A stretch of DNA of 48,800 bases from Lachnospiraceae bacterium (GTDB lineage: Bacteria; Bacillota; Clostridia; Lachnospirales; Lachnospiraceae). The notes beneath the pieces were generated by a model that was not told the DNA's origin, ran no database searches, and saw only the letters and a program-made list of their open reading frames with translations. The translations under genes and the position numbers were made by a program. The stretch covers positions 1 to 48,800 of the forward strand of contig JAHAYJ010000049.1 of NCBI GenBank assembly GCA_018384375.1, in the 5' to 3' direction. This document shows, piece by piece, positions 8,126 to 15,259 of the stretch. Each line of letters begins with the position of its first letter. Within the stretch, counting starts at the first letter, position 1.

Positions 8126-9061
8126 CTATAGCGCTTCACCGGCTATCAGCTTGATCACTGCCGTGTCCGCATAGGTGAGGGGATCATTATGCTCAAAAAA
8201 GACTACCCCGTCTATCGGAGCAGTTAGAATTTCCGTCACCTCTCCCTCATAGGGATCGATCACTCTTGCCAGCTGCTGTCCCTTAGTCACTTCATCTCCT
8301 ACCTTCACGTCACTCTCAAAGATTCCTGCAACCTTCGTCCTGACAGCTACAAGCTCTGTATCCTCTATCACTCTGGAACAATACCCTTCATGACCGCAAT
8401 ATTCCACAATATCCTGTTTGGCAAGAAAGGTCAGAATGCTTCGGATTGCCATTCCTGCACTTTCCTTGTTCACCTGTGCTGTTGTCGTTGTGTAAATACT
8501 AAAGGCACGGGTTTCCCAGATCTGCCAGTTATAGTTGAGCGTGGTGGTATCATAAGGTCTGGTGTTTCTGAGCACCACGTAGGGCATCCCAAATTTCCTG
8601 GCAAGCTCCACACTTTCATAGCCTGCTTTCATCATCCGCACATGAGGCGTAAATTCCCCCGGCATATAGAAGGAGGCAAACTGCATTCCATACTCATAAT
8701 CCTTGATGGCCTCAAAAACCCCCGCTGCGATCCGCTGTGTCGTCTCCCCCAGATGATAGCCCGGAAACATACGGTTGATATCCGTATTATCTGTCGGCCA
8801 GAACCGTTTCTTAATATTCATGGAGTAGGGATTGATAGATGGGATCACCAGAATTTTGTGACCTTTTATAAGCTTCCCCTCCGCCTCCATCCTTTTCAGA
8901 CGCCTGATCAGCTGGGAGCAGGTATACAGCTGCTGAATCTCATTTCCTCGAATACTGCCGACGACACAGACCGATTTTTTCCCATTTCCAAATTCATAAC
9001 CTGTCACACGGAAATTATCCCGGTACAGGGAGTTGATTTCATAGATTGTTTTCTTTTTCAT
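8126..9061 (-). CDS. AstE/AspA-like (M14-type) protein lacking catalytic residues
   Basis: This 311-residue protein aligns over its whole length with its upstream neighbour at 9093-10043, a succinylglutamate desuccinylase/aspartoacylase-type metallohydrolase. The neighbour's H-G-D-E is R-G-N-E here (Arg38, Glu41). Its D-I-H-A-S is M-Q-F-A-S, with Phe128 in place of the zinc-binding His. The segment with the neighbour's catalytic Glu reads I-Y-T-T-T-T. The D-I-N-R-M-F-P-G loop and the C-terminal barrel-sandwich region (about 225-300) remain. It is probably a pseudoenzyme: a partner, binding or regulatory subunit of the active paralog. I start at ATG 9061 because the codon three bases upstream is TTG. 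It is the last gene of the five-gene operon. Confidence 0.75.
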   Translation of the reverse strand: MKKKTIYEINSLYRDNFRVTGYEFGNGKKSVCVVGSIRGNEIQQLYTCSQLIRRLKRMEAEGKLIKGHKILVIPSINPYSMNIKKRFWPTDNTDINRMFPGYHLGETTQRIAAGVFEAIKDYEYGMQFASFYMPGEFTPHVRMMKAGYESVELARKFGMPYVVLRNTRPYDTTTLNYNWQIWETRAFSIYTTTTAQVNKESAGMAIRSILTFLAKQDIVEYCGHEGYCSRVIEDTELVAVRTKVAGIFESDVKVGDEVTKGQQLARVIDPYEGEVTEILTAPIDGVVFFEHNDPLTYADTAVIKLIAGEAL

Positions 9062-9092
9062 CAAACCATAAGCCTTCCTGTCTTACTATCCT

Positions 9093-10043
9093 TCATTCCG
9101 GCAGTGCTTCCGCGCGAAGCAGCCTTCCCACCAGGGAACCCTCATCCACGATCGGATACTCTCTGATGGTAAAAAGAATTCCATCTACCGGAGATAAAAT
9201 CGTGTCGAGCACCTTTCCCCTAAGAGGGTCAATAATCCTTCCGATCTCCTCTCCTTTTTTCAGATGTTCCCAATGCTTCACACTGGGGACAAATACGCCG
9301 GATGTGCTTGCATTCAAATAACTCACGTCTTCCGGATTTCCCGACACAATAGGCTTTCTTGGCGTAATTGTCTCCCCCTGCCAGATACCGAGGGAATGCA
9401 TCAAATGAAAGATCCCATCCACCAGCTGGTTGCAGTATGCCTTGGTGATCCGCATACCCACTCCCATTTCTACTACCAGTGTCGGAACCCCTCTGCTGTT
9501 CAGGCTGTGGGCAAAGGTTGCTTCCAGCACAGTATTTGCTCCATGAATCCAGATAAAATCCACATTCAGTTTCTCCGCCAGAGGAACCAGCATTTCCTTA
9601 TGAAGCTCATTGATACGGATCTGCGGGATCTCCGTCAGATAAATATTGCTTGCGTGAATATCAATACAGACATCAGAGCCGGCAACATCCTCAACAATTT
9701 CAGATGCCAGATATTCCGTCATGTCCCCGTCACTGCTCCCGGGAAACAGACGGTTCATATCAAGGTCAAACCCCGGGATCCCCCTGGTGATCGAATCGAT
9801 TCCCAACGGATTCATGGCAGGATAAACATCCACAATCCCAGTCAGCTTTTCCTTTTCTTCTTCAATGCGTCTGATCAGTTCAAAACAGACATACTGCCCT
9901 TCCAGTTCATCCCCATGAATCCCGGTGACAATACTGATCCTCTTCTTTTTTCCCTTCACCTGATTTACAGGTGTGATATGATTTTTCTTTATCTCCAACA
10001 CTTCATCCACGGGAAGACCCACAGATGCAACTGTTTTAACCAT
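9093..10043 (-). CDS. Succinylglutamate desuccinylase/aspartoacylase family (M14-type) metallohydrolase
   Basis: This 316-residue protein has the zinc motif H-G-D-E (His43, Glu46), the third ligand in D-I-H-A-S (His130), the D-M-N-R-L-F-P-G substrate loop near 95-102, and the catalytic V-E-M-G-V-G (Glu192). Residues about 235-310 form a barrel-sandwich domain common in this family. Family members hydrolyse an amide bond that releases a small acid or amino acid. The substrate here is unknown; linkage to an ATP-grasp ligase suggests a peptide-like product of that enzyme. It lies 57 bp after the transglutaminase-like gene and 31 bp before the inactive paralog, all on the minus strand. Confidence 0.85.
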   Translation of the reverse strand: MVKTVASVGLPVDEVLEIKKNHITPVNQVKGKKKRISIVTGIHGDELEGQYVCFELIRRIEEEKEKLTGIVDVYPAMNPLGIDSITRGIPGFDLDMNRLFPGSSDGDMTEYLASEIVEDVAGSDVCIDIHASNIYLTEIPQIRINELHKEMLVPLAEKLNVDFIWIHGANTVLEATFAHSLNSRGVPTLVVEMGVGMRITKAYCNQLVDGIFHLMHSLGIWQGETITPRKPIVSGNPEDVSYLNASTSGVFVPSVKHWEHLKKGEEIGRIIDPLRGKVLDTILSPVDGILFTIREYPIVDEGSLVGRLLRAEALPE

Positions 10044-10100
10044 CCTGCCTTTTCTGCTCCTTTCCGTACCCAGCCCTGTCCTTATCCAAAGCCCGGATTC

Positions 10101-10886
10101 TCAGTCTTCTTTCACAACGACTCTGACCTGTTGTTGCTGCTTTCCGCCTCCGGTGACAATTCCTCTGTTGATCGAACAATCCGCCGCATCTCTGCCGACA
10201 CCAAGCTTAATATGGGAATCCGACACTACCAGATCATTGGTCGGATCTAGTGCATACCATCTGTTTCCATGCAGGATTTCTACCCAGGCATGACTGTAGC
10301 CCTCCGCAATCAGCATACCGGCAACGTATCTGGCCGGAATCCCCTGCATTCTGCACAGAGTTACCAGAATATGCGCATAATCCTGGCAAACCCCTTTTCC
10401 AAGCCGCCATGCCTCCTCTGCACCGGTATTCACATTTGTCACATTTTTTTCATATGTAAAGTCCCGATACAGACTATGCATCAGGAAAATTCCTTTTTCT
10501 AAAGCAGAACCTAGGGCTTCCGGTGCAAGCTGCTTCAGATAAGCCTTCAGGCTCTCACCCGGCACCGTCAGCCCATGAGGGTAGCGGTACGCTCCCAGCA
10601 TATTTTCCCTTTCTGAGGTTTCAGCATCTGAAAGTCCCGTCAGAACGCTTCCGGTAATATGAAAGCCAAACCGGTCATGCTCCCTGTTTACATTTCCAAA
10701 AATAAGTCGGTTTCCAAAGGAATCCCTTCCTTCCTCCATACTGTCCGCCGGTTCTATCCTGATGTCCAGAGCTTCCACCCGTTGTCTATCCGTACTTTGC
10801 GGCATACACTTAATGGTAAAGTGACTGGTCTTCGCCGGTTCGGAATATGTAAGATGCATATCGTATTCAAAATGCAGCCTTTTCAC
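10101..10886 (-). CDS. Transglutaminase-like superfamily protein
   Basis: The protein has 261 residues. The N-terminal half (about 1-110) is the beta-rich domain usual in bacterial COG1305 proteins (H-F-E-Y-D-M-H-L-T-Y-S-E-P). The papain-like core has all three catalytic elements: Cys in G-V-C-Q-D-Y-A-H, His in S-H-A-W-V-E-I, and Asp in A-L-D-P-T-N-D. Such proteins are usually peptidases or amidases, not protein cross-linkers. No signal peptide is seen. The start is GTG with AAAGGAG seven bases upstream. It lies 12 bp after the alpha-E gene; this pair with circularly permuted ATP-grasp is a recurrent bacterial set, so it may process the ligase product. Confidence 0.88.
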   Translation of the reverse strand: MKRLHFEYDMHLTYSEPAKTSHFTIKCMPQSTDRQRVEALDIRIEPADSMEEGRDSFGNRLIFGNVNREHDRFGFHITGSVLTGLSDAETSERENMLGAYRYPHGLTVPGESLKAYLKQLAPEALGSALEKGIFLMHSLYRDFTYEKNVTNVNTGAEEAWRLGKGVCQDYAHILVTLCRMQGIPARYVAGMLIAEGYSHAWVEILHGNRWYALDPTNDLVVSDSHIKLGVGRDAADCSINRGIVTGGGKQQQQVRVVVKED

Positions 10887-10898
10887 CCTGTTACTCCT

Positions 10899-11561
10899 TT
10901 ATAAGATCGATTCTACCTCATATACAATCTTATAATAGTCGATTTCCGGTTCTGCCACAAGTTCTTTTAGCTTATCCAGTTTGTCCTTGCGATATTCCAT
11001 TCCGCTTCTTTCAATCCTCGGTATCAGTCTGTGGATCTCCCGCACCAGCTCTTTTCGTTCAATTCCCAACCTGGCATACAGATCAATTCTCTCTATCCTT
11101 TTTCCCGTCTTGATGATATTCCGAACCTGTTCCGAGTCAATACTGTCATCCACAATTCCCCAGAAAGCCAGGATATTGTCAATCACCCGCTGCATCTCGA
11201 TCAGTGGGGCCCGGCTGATCTTAGCCTTATTCATATCATAAATGGCAAGCTGGATATAGGATAAGGCCTCCGAACCAATTTCCTCTCTGAGCACGATAGC
11301 ATTGTCATATGCCCTGTTCAGGTTACTGAAAATAGAATCCGGATTGTCCTCATCAAAAGGATAATTCTCTTTAAATACCTCCTTGGAACCATAAACATCC
11401 GGAATATCCACCATCCGGCAGAATTCCGTATAGCTGTCCGTAATCTCATCGATCATCATATCAAAGCTGTTGTAGTATAACCGAAGTGTGGTGTAAACTC
11501 TCTCCGAATACCTTCCCAGCCAAAAAAGTCTGTTTGTCTGTTCTACTGAGATAATACCCAT
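10899..11561 (-). CDS. Alpha-E domain-containing protein (COG2307/DUF403), short form
   Basis: This 220-residue, almost entirely helical protein opens with N-R-L-F-W-L-G-R-Y-S-E-R, the signature of alpha-E proteins. Members commonly have around 300 residues, so this one is short by about a quarter. The helix containing F-W-G-I-V-D-D-S-I and the acidic/basic C-terminal helices are retained. No catalytic residues are known for the family; it is regarded as a partner of the circularly permuted ATP-grasp. Its start overlaps the ATP-grasp gene by 19 bp, which points to translational coupling and a complex of the two. Confidence 0.85.
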   Translation of the reverse strand: MGIISVEQTNRLFWLGRYSERVYTTLRLYYNSFDMMIDEITDSYTEFCRMVDIPDVYGSKEVFKENYPFDEDNPDSIFSNLNRAYDNAIVLREEIGSEALSYIQLAIYDMNKAKISRAPLIEMQRVIDNILAFWGIVDDSIDSEQVRNIIKTGKRIERIDLYARLGIERKELVREIHRLIPRIERSGMEYRKDKLDKLKELVAEPEIDYYKIVYEVESIL

Positions 11562-12862
11562 GTGTCCTTAAATCCTCCTCCCTGAGATGAATTCACAATA
11601 AAGGAATCCGGATTCCGTGAGAATCTGGTCAAACCGCTTTTCCAGACCAAAGGCTCGTCTGCCATAAGCACAAATGCACGCAGATCCGCTTTTCTCGGAA
11701 GCATCTCACTTCCTTCCAGAATATCAAGATCAAGAAAATCAATGACCTCCTGTGCGATAAATCTTCTCGGCTCCTTCTTCAACAGCTCTATAAAGGCTTC
11801 CTTCTGCGTCCTGCTCATACTGCTGCCAAATACCACACCGTATCCTCCGGCCTCTGCCACATCCTTCAGCACCAGCTGTTCAAAATGCTCCAGAACATAT
11901 TTCATGTCCTCTTCATAAAAAGGAAGATAGGTAGGCGCATTATTTAAAATCGGTTCCTCACCCAGATAGTAGCGGATCATCTTCGGCACAAAATAGTAAA
12001 TTCCCTTGTCATCCGCTATTCCATTTCCGGGTGCATTCAAAAGAGCCACATTTCCCTTCCGGTAAACATCATAAATGTGCGGAATTCCAATCACAGATTC
12101 AGGATTAAAGTTCATAGGATCCAGATACTCATCGGAAATCCTCCGATAGACGGCTCCTACCCGTTCCAGCTTTCCGTCATAGGTCACATAGTACAACTTG
12201 TCATCCTTTACCCGCAGCTCTGAGCCGTTTACCAGATGCGCCCCCGTCTTTTCTGCCAGATAGGAATGCTCAAAATAAGCAGCATTATATCTTCCCGGCG
12301 TGAGGATCACGGTGTGCCCTCCCGCGTTCACATTATCCATGGTACGCCTTAACAGCTTTGCATAATTCCGGTTATCCTCCAGTCTGGTATTCTGAAAGGT
12401 CAGCGGACTGCTTCTCCTGCAAAGCTCCCTTGCGATCATGGGATAGGATGCCCCGGACGGAACACGAAGATTGTCCTCCAGAACATACCAGTTTCTGTCC
12501 TTTCCCTGAACCAGGTCAATGCCGGATATGTGAGAATAAATATCCTTGATCGGGGTAACCCCTTCACACTCTGCCATATAGCCGCTGGATGCAAAAATGA
12601 AATCCTCCGGCACCACATTGTCCTTCACGATCTTCTTTTCCGAATAGATATCCTTCAAGAACAGATTGAGCGCCACTACCCTCTGTTTCAGGCCCTTTTC
12701 CAGATAATCAAATTCTTCCTTTTCAATGACACGTGGAATCGCATCAAACGGGAAAAGTTGCTCTTTAAAGGTATTATTTTTATAGATTCCGAATTTTACC
12801 CCATATCGGGCAAGCAGTTCATTGACGGTATCCGTGTGTTCCAACAAGTCCAGATCATACAT
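11543..12862 (-). CDS. Circularly permuted ATP-grasp protein (COG2308), predicted amidoligase
   Basis: This 439-residue protein has the hallmark motifs of circularly permuted ATP-grasp proteins. These are D-L-V-Q-G-K-D-R-N-W-Y-V-L-E-D-N with R-V-P-S-G-A-S-Y-P-M in the first half, then L-K-D-V-A-E-A-G-G-Y-G, R-K-A-D-L-R-A-F-V, and a terminal S-S-Q-G-G-G-F-K-D-T-W-V-L. ATP-grasp enzymes join a carboxylate to an amine through an acyl-phosphate. For COG2308 a role in making peptides or modifying proteins has been predicted from gene neighbourhoods; the reaction is not established. I use ATG 12862, six bases from AGGGAGG; the longer frame back to 12928 would run through a terminator-like hairpin. 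First gene of the operon ending at 8126. Confidence 0.88.
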   Translation of the reverse strand: MYDLDLLEHTDTVNELLARYGVKFGIYKNNTFKEQLFPFDAIPRVIEKEEFDYLEKGLKQRVVALNLFLKDIYSEKKIVKDNVVPEDFIFASSGYMAECEGVTPIKDIYSHISGIDLVQGKDRNWYVLEDNLRVPSGASYPMIARELCRRSSPLTFQNTRLEDNRNYAKLLRRTMDNVNAGGHTVILTPGRYNAAYFEHSYLAEKTGAHLVNGSELRVKDDKLYYVTYDGKLERVGAVYRRISDEYLDPMNFNPESVIGIPHIYDVYRKGNVALLNAPGNGIADDKGIYYFVPKMIRYYLGEEPILNNAPTYLPFYEEDMKYVLEHFEQLVLKDVAEAGGYGVVFGSSMSRTQKEAFIELLKKEPRRFIAQEVIDFLDLDILEGSEMLPRKADLRAFVLMADEPLVWKSGLTRFSRNPDSFIVNSSQGGGFKDTWVLSQ

Positions 12863-12905
12863 ATTCATCCCTCCCTGTGCACATAAAGAGTTCCGTGTAA
12901 CGTAA

Positions 12906-12934
12906 CAAAAAGACGCTCCGTGATGCACGGAACG
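12906..12934 (-). terminator. Terminator-like hairpin upstream of the ATP-grasp operon
   Basis: On the minus strand cgttccgtg pairs with cacggagcg (arms 12926-12934 and 12914-12922, one G-U pair, 3-nt loop) and a T run follows at 12906-12910. It can end the SDR transcript. The predicted promoter at 12970-12999 lies before it, however, so it would also sit in the leader of the ATP-grasp operon. Confidence 0.65.
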
Positions 12935-12969
12935 CCTTTGTCCACTTTCTTACTGTTTCTTTGTATACA

Positions 12970-12999
12970 ATAATACAATCTAACAAAGTAATTTGTCAA
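12970..12999 (-). promoter_or_regulatory. Predicted promoter of the ATP-grasp/alpha-E/transglutaminase/M14 operon
   Basis: On the minus strand: -35 TTGACA (12994-12999), 18-bp spacer, -10 TATTAT (12970-12975). The region between the SDR stop codon and the hairpin at 12906-12934 is AT-rich. Predicted RNA start is near 12963, giving a leader of about 100 nt. Confidence 0.55.
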
Positions 13000-13061
13000 T
13001 CCTTAGTGATGAATATTTATTGTGTATTCAATAAAGTACATGAATATCAGCACTGCCTTCC

Positions 13062-13865
13062 CTACCATGTTCTTGAGTTCAGCTGTCTGAACTGAGCAAC
13101 TGTGGAAACATGGGAATTCAGTCCGCCATCCACATTGATGATCTGTCCGCTGACATAACTGCTCTCATCTGAGGCAAGGTAAACACACATATTTCCGATA
13201 TCCTCAGGGCACCCATAACGATTGACCATAATATTGCTCAGGAAAATATCCTTAAGTGCCTGCGGTACATTCGCCTCATTCTGCGGTGTGACAATCAAAC
13301 CGGGGCGTACACAATTGCAACGGATATTCTGCTTTCCGTACTGGGTTGCAGTGGACTGAGTCAGCATATCCACACCCGCCTTAGCGCAAGCATAGGCAGT
13401 CGAGCCCAGATCGCCTCCACAGGATGCCATAGAACCGATATTGACAATGGAACCGCCTGCTTCATTTTTCTGCATATACGGGAGCACGCATTTAGTCGTA
13501 TAAAAGGTTCCTCGCAGATCGCTCTGGAGCACATGATCCCACATTTCGAGGGTTAGCTCATCCACGCGGCCGTCCTTCAACCCTACATTTGCTGCATTAT
13601 TGACAAGCACATCAATTTTTCCGTATTTTTCCGCCGTATCAGCAAAAAGCTTCTCAACACTTTCCGGAACGGTGATATCCATAAAGTGGTAGAATGCTTC
13701 TCCACCTTCTTTTGTAATACTTTCGACAACTGCCTGGCCCTTTTCTTCTCTTCGTCCGCAGATGACTACCTTAGCACCTTCTGATGCAAACAATCTGGCA
13801 ATTCCGATGCCGATTCCGCTGGTAGAACCTGTAACGACTGCAACCTTGTCTTTCAATCTGTCCAT
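13062..13865 (-). CDS. Short-chain dehydrogenase/reductase (classical SDR)
   Basis: The protein has 267 residues with a full classical SDR pattern: T-G-S-T-S-G-I-G (12-19) for the dinucleotide, N-N-A-A (89-92), catalytic Ser145, Tyr158 and Lys162 (Y-A-C-A-K), and the terminal G-Q-I-I-N-V-D-G-G. Arg38-Arg39 after the second beta strand favours NADP(H), though this is weak evidence. The family oxidises or reduces alcohols, sugars, steroids or fatty-acid intermediates; nothing nearby fixes the substrate. Bile-acid hydroxysteroid dehydrogenases share this architecture but cannot be distinguished here. The start has AAGGAGG nine bases upstream. It appears monocistronic, with its own promoter. Confidence 0.9.
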   Translation of the reverse strand: MDRLKDKVAVVTGSTSGIGIGIARLFASEGAKVVICGRREEKGQAVVESITKEGGEAFYHFMDITVPESVEKLFADTAEKYGKIDVLVNNAANVGLKDGRVDELTLEMWDHVLQSDLRGTFYTTKCVLPYMQKNEAGGSIVNIGSMASCGGDLGSTAYACAKAGVDMLTQSTATQYGKQNIRCNCVRPGLIVTPQNEANVPQALKDIFLSNIMVNRYGCPEDIGNMCVYLASDESSYVSGQIINVDGGLNSHVSTVAQFRQLNSRTW

Positions 13866-13926
13866 AATGTAAGCCCTCCTTGTTTTCGTTCCTATGATGC
13901 TCTATGAGAAAATTCCTGTTAATCTA

Positions 13927-13955
13927 AATATAACGCTTTGAAGGAAATAATTCAA
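13927..13955 (-). promoter_or_regulatory. Predicted promoter of the SDR gene
   Basis: On the minus strand: -35 TTGAAT (13950-13955), 17-bp spacer, -10 TATATT (13927-13932), about 60 bp before the SDR start codon. Confidence 0.5.
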
Positions 13956-13982
13956 TATTTGCTTTTCTCTTTGTTAACTCTT

Positions 13983-14105
13983 GACGTTACTTGCGAATAC
14001 AAGAAACAACTCATAAATGCTTCGCATTTATTTCGTCATTTCTCTCTGACGTTATCTGCGAACACAAGAAGAACCTCGATTCCGCTTCGCTTCATCTCGG
14101 TCATT
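13983..14105. repeat. Two diverged 58-bp tandem repeat units in a 334-bp gene-free stretch
   Basis: Units at 13983-14040 and 14048-14105 have equal length and share gacgtta, tgcgaa, acaagaa, gcttcgc and gtcatt in register, with scattered substitutions. The first contains its own small hairpin (aaatg cttcg cattt). The second is linked to the terminator region by an inverted repeat: gttatctgcgaac at 14051-14063 and gttcgcagataac at 14184-14196. No gene was found between 13866 and 14199. Confidence 0.8.
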
Positions 14106-14118
14106 CTTGCGTTCCAAT

Positions 14119-14187
14119 GAACAAAAACGTATAACAAAAGCCCCATGAACGCAAGCATTCCGGGGCTTTGTATATACGTTTTTGTTC
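14119..14187. terminator. Nested long hairpin terminator after rpsI
   Basis: An outer 15-bp perfect inverted repeat (gaacaaaaacgtata at 14119-14133, tatacgtttttgttc at 14173-14187) encloses an inner perfect stem (aaagcccc at 14137-14144, ggggcttt at 14162-14169). Read on the minus strand the inner stem is followed by TTTTGTT, giving a terminator for rplM-rpsI. The symmetric layout suggests it works in both directions. Confidence 0.8.
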
Positions 14188-14199
14188 GCAGATAACTGC

Positions 14200-14595
14200 T
14201 TATCTCTTTGAAAACTGGGGTGCTCTTCTTGCGGCCTTGAGACCGTATTTCTTTCTTTCTTTCATACGAGGGTCTCTTGTTAAGTAGCCTGCTTTCTTCA
14301 GAACCGGTCTGAAATCTGCATCTACCTGAAGCAGTGCTCTTGCAATGCCGTGTCTGATTGCACCTGCCTGACCTGTGTATCCACCGCCGTGAACGTTAAC
14401 CAGTACATCGTACTTGTCAACAGTATCGGTAGCTACCAGAGGCTGACGAACGATAACCTTAAGTGTCTCTAATCCAAAATATTCATCGATAGATCTCTTG
14501 TTGATCTTAATCTCACCTTTACCGGGTACTAAATATACTCTGGCAATTGATTTTTTTCTTCTACCAGTACCATAAAATCTTGCTGCTTTAGCCAT
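14200..14595 (-). CDS. rpsI: Ribosomal protein S9 (uS9)
   Basis: The 131-residue protein is of normal length. It starts with the typical [14 protein letters not shown] and ends with the conserved basic tail S-K-R, which reaches the P site of the 30S subunit. [15 protein letters not shown] is the central signature. It lies 23 bp after rplM and forms the universal rplM-rpsI pair, with a strong hairpin terminator right after the stop codon. Confidence 0.98.
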   Translation of the reverse strand: MAKAARFYGTGRRKKSIARVYLVPGKGEIKINKRSIDEYFGLETLKVIVRQPLVATDTVDKYDVLVNVHGGGYTGQAGAIRHGIARALLQVDADFRPVLKKAGYLTRDPRMKERKKYGLKAARRAPQFSKR

Positions 14596-14618
14596 TTTAT
14601 TCTTCTCCTTTCAGTCCC

Positions 14619-15047
14619 TTAAAATGTCAATACTTCGGGCTTCTGAGCTGCATGCTGATGCTCAGGACCTGCGTAAACATGAAGCTTTGTGTACATCTGT
14701 CTTCCTAAAGGTCCTTTGGGAAGCATGCCCTTAACAGCAAGCTCAACAACCTTCTCAGGCTTCTTTGCCATCATTTCACGTAAAGTAGCTTCCTTTAAGC
14801 CGCCTACGTAGTCTGAGTGATGGTAATAAATCTTCTGATCCAGTTTCTTACCTGTTACTTTAACCTTGTCAGCATTTACAACGATTACATAATCGCCTGT
14901 ATCAATATGAGGGGTAAAGATTGCTTTATTCTTACCTCTTAAAACTTTAGCAACTTCTGAAGCTAAACGACCAAGTGTCATATTTGTAGCATCAACTACA
15001 TACCATTTTCTTTCGATGGTAGCAGGACTAGCCATAAATGTTTTCAT
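14619..15047 (-). CDS. rplM: Ribosomal protein L13 (uL13)
   Basis: The 142-residue protein has the L13 landmarks [23 protein letters not shown] and [10 protein letters not shown]. It binds 23S rRNA early in 50S assembly. The start at 15047 follows GGAGG closely; the M-K-T-F-M beginning matches other clostridial L13 proteins. A leader of about 170 nt with its own promoter lies upstream, so the pair is transcribed separately from truA. Confidence 0.98.
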   Translation of the reverse strand: MKTFMASPATIERKWYVVDATNMTLGRLASEVAKVLRGKNKAIFTPHIDTGDYVIVVNADKVKVTGKKLDQKIYYHHSDYVGGLKEATLREMMAKKPEKVVELAVKGMLPKGPLGRQMYTKLHVYAGPEHQHAAQKPEVLTF

Positions 15048-15071
15048 TTCATTACCTCCGTAAAATTAAGC

Positions 15072-15156
15072 ATGTGTTAGACACATTATTTCTTCCGATA
15101 ACCGCTTTCCTCCGTCGGATGTCCGGGCCGCCGGGCTCTGTTGATCATCCGGAAGA
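15072..15156 (-). promoter_or_regulatory. Candidate L13 autoregulatory leader
   Basis: The rplM leader on the minus strand contains a GC-rich stem-loop closed by TCTTCCG/CGGAAGA (plus-strand arms 15150-15156 and 15091-15097). An alternative inner helix, CGGATG/CATCCG, shares one closing pair with it. A second 6-bp hairpin (15072-15077 with 15081-15086) lies just before the RBS. Firmicutes rplM genes are known to have conserved L13-responsive leaders. Position and structure fit, but I could not compare it with the family model. Confidence 0.5.
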
Positions 15157-15221
15157 TACTCTATTTATAACACTTCAACTAGGGATTGATGAAGCGTTAC
15201 CAAACGTCGCCACATTGAATA

Positions 15222-15250
15222 ATTATATTATACGCTCCCACGTGTGTCAA
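15222..15250 (-). promoter_or_regulatory. Promoter of rplM-rpsI
   Basis: On the minus strand: TTGACA (15245-15250), 17-bp spacer, TATAAT (15222-15227), both boxes matching consensus. It starts immediately after the truA stop codon. Confidence 0.85.
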
Positions 15251-15259
15251 CCATCTTTT

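Noticed and set aside
9264-10250. Plus-strand frame of 328 codons opposite the AstE-like gene
   Set aside because: Antisense to a well-supported gene, with no family match and a Cys/His-rich composition typical of shadow frames.
12863-12928. N-terminal extension of the ATP-grasp protein
   Set aside because: The extension crosses a terminator-like hairpin and bypasses the good RBS before 12862.
13062-13865. Bile-acid hydroxysteroid dehydrogenase
   Set aside because: The classical SDR motifs are shared by many substrate classes and no bai-type neighbours are present.
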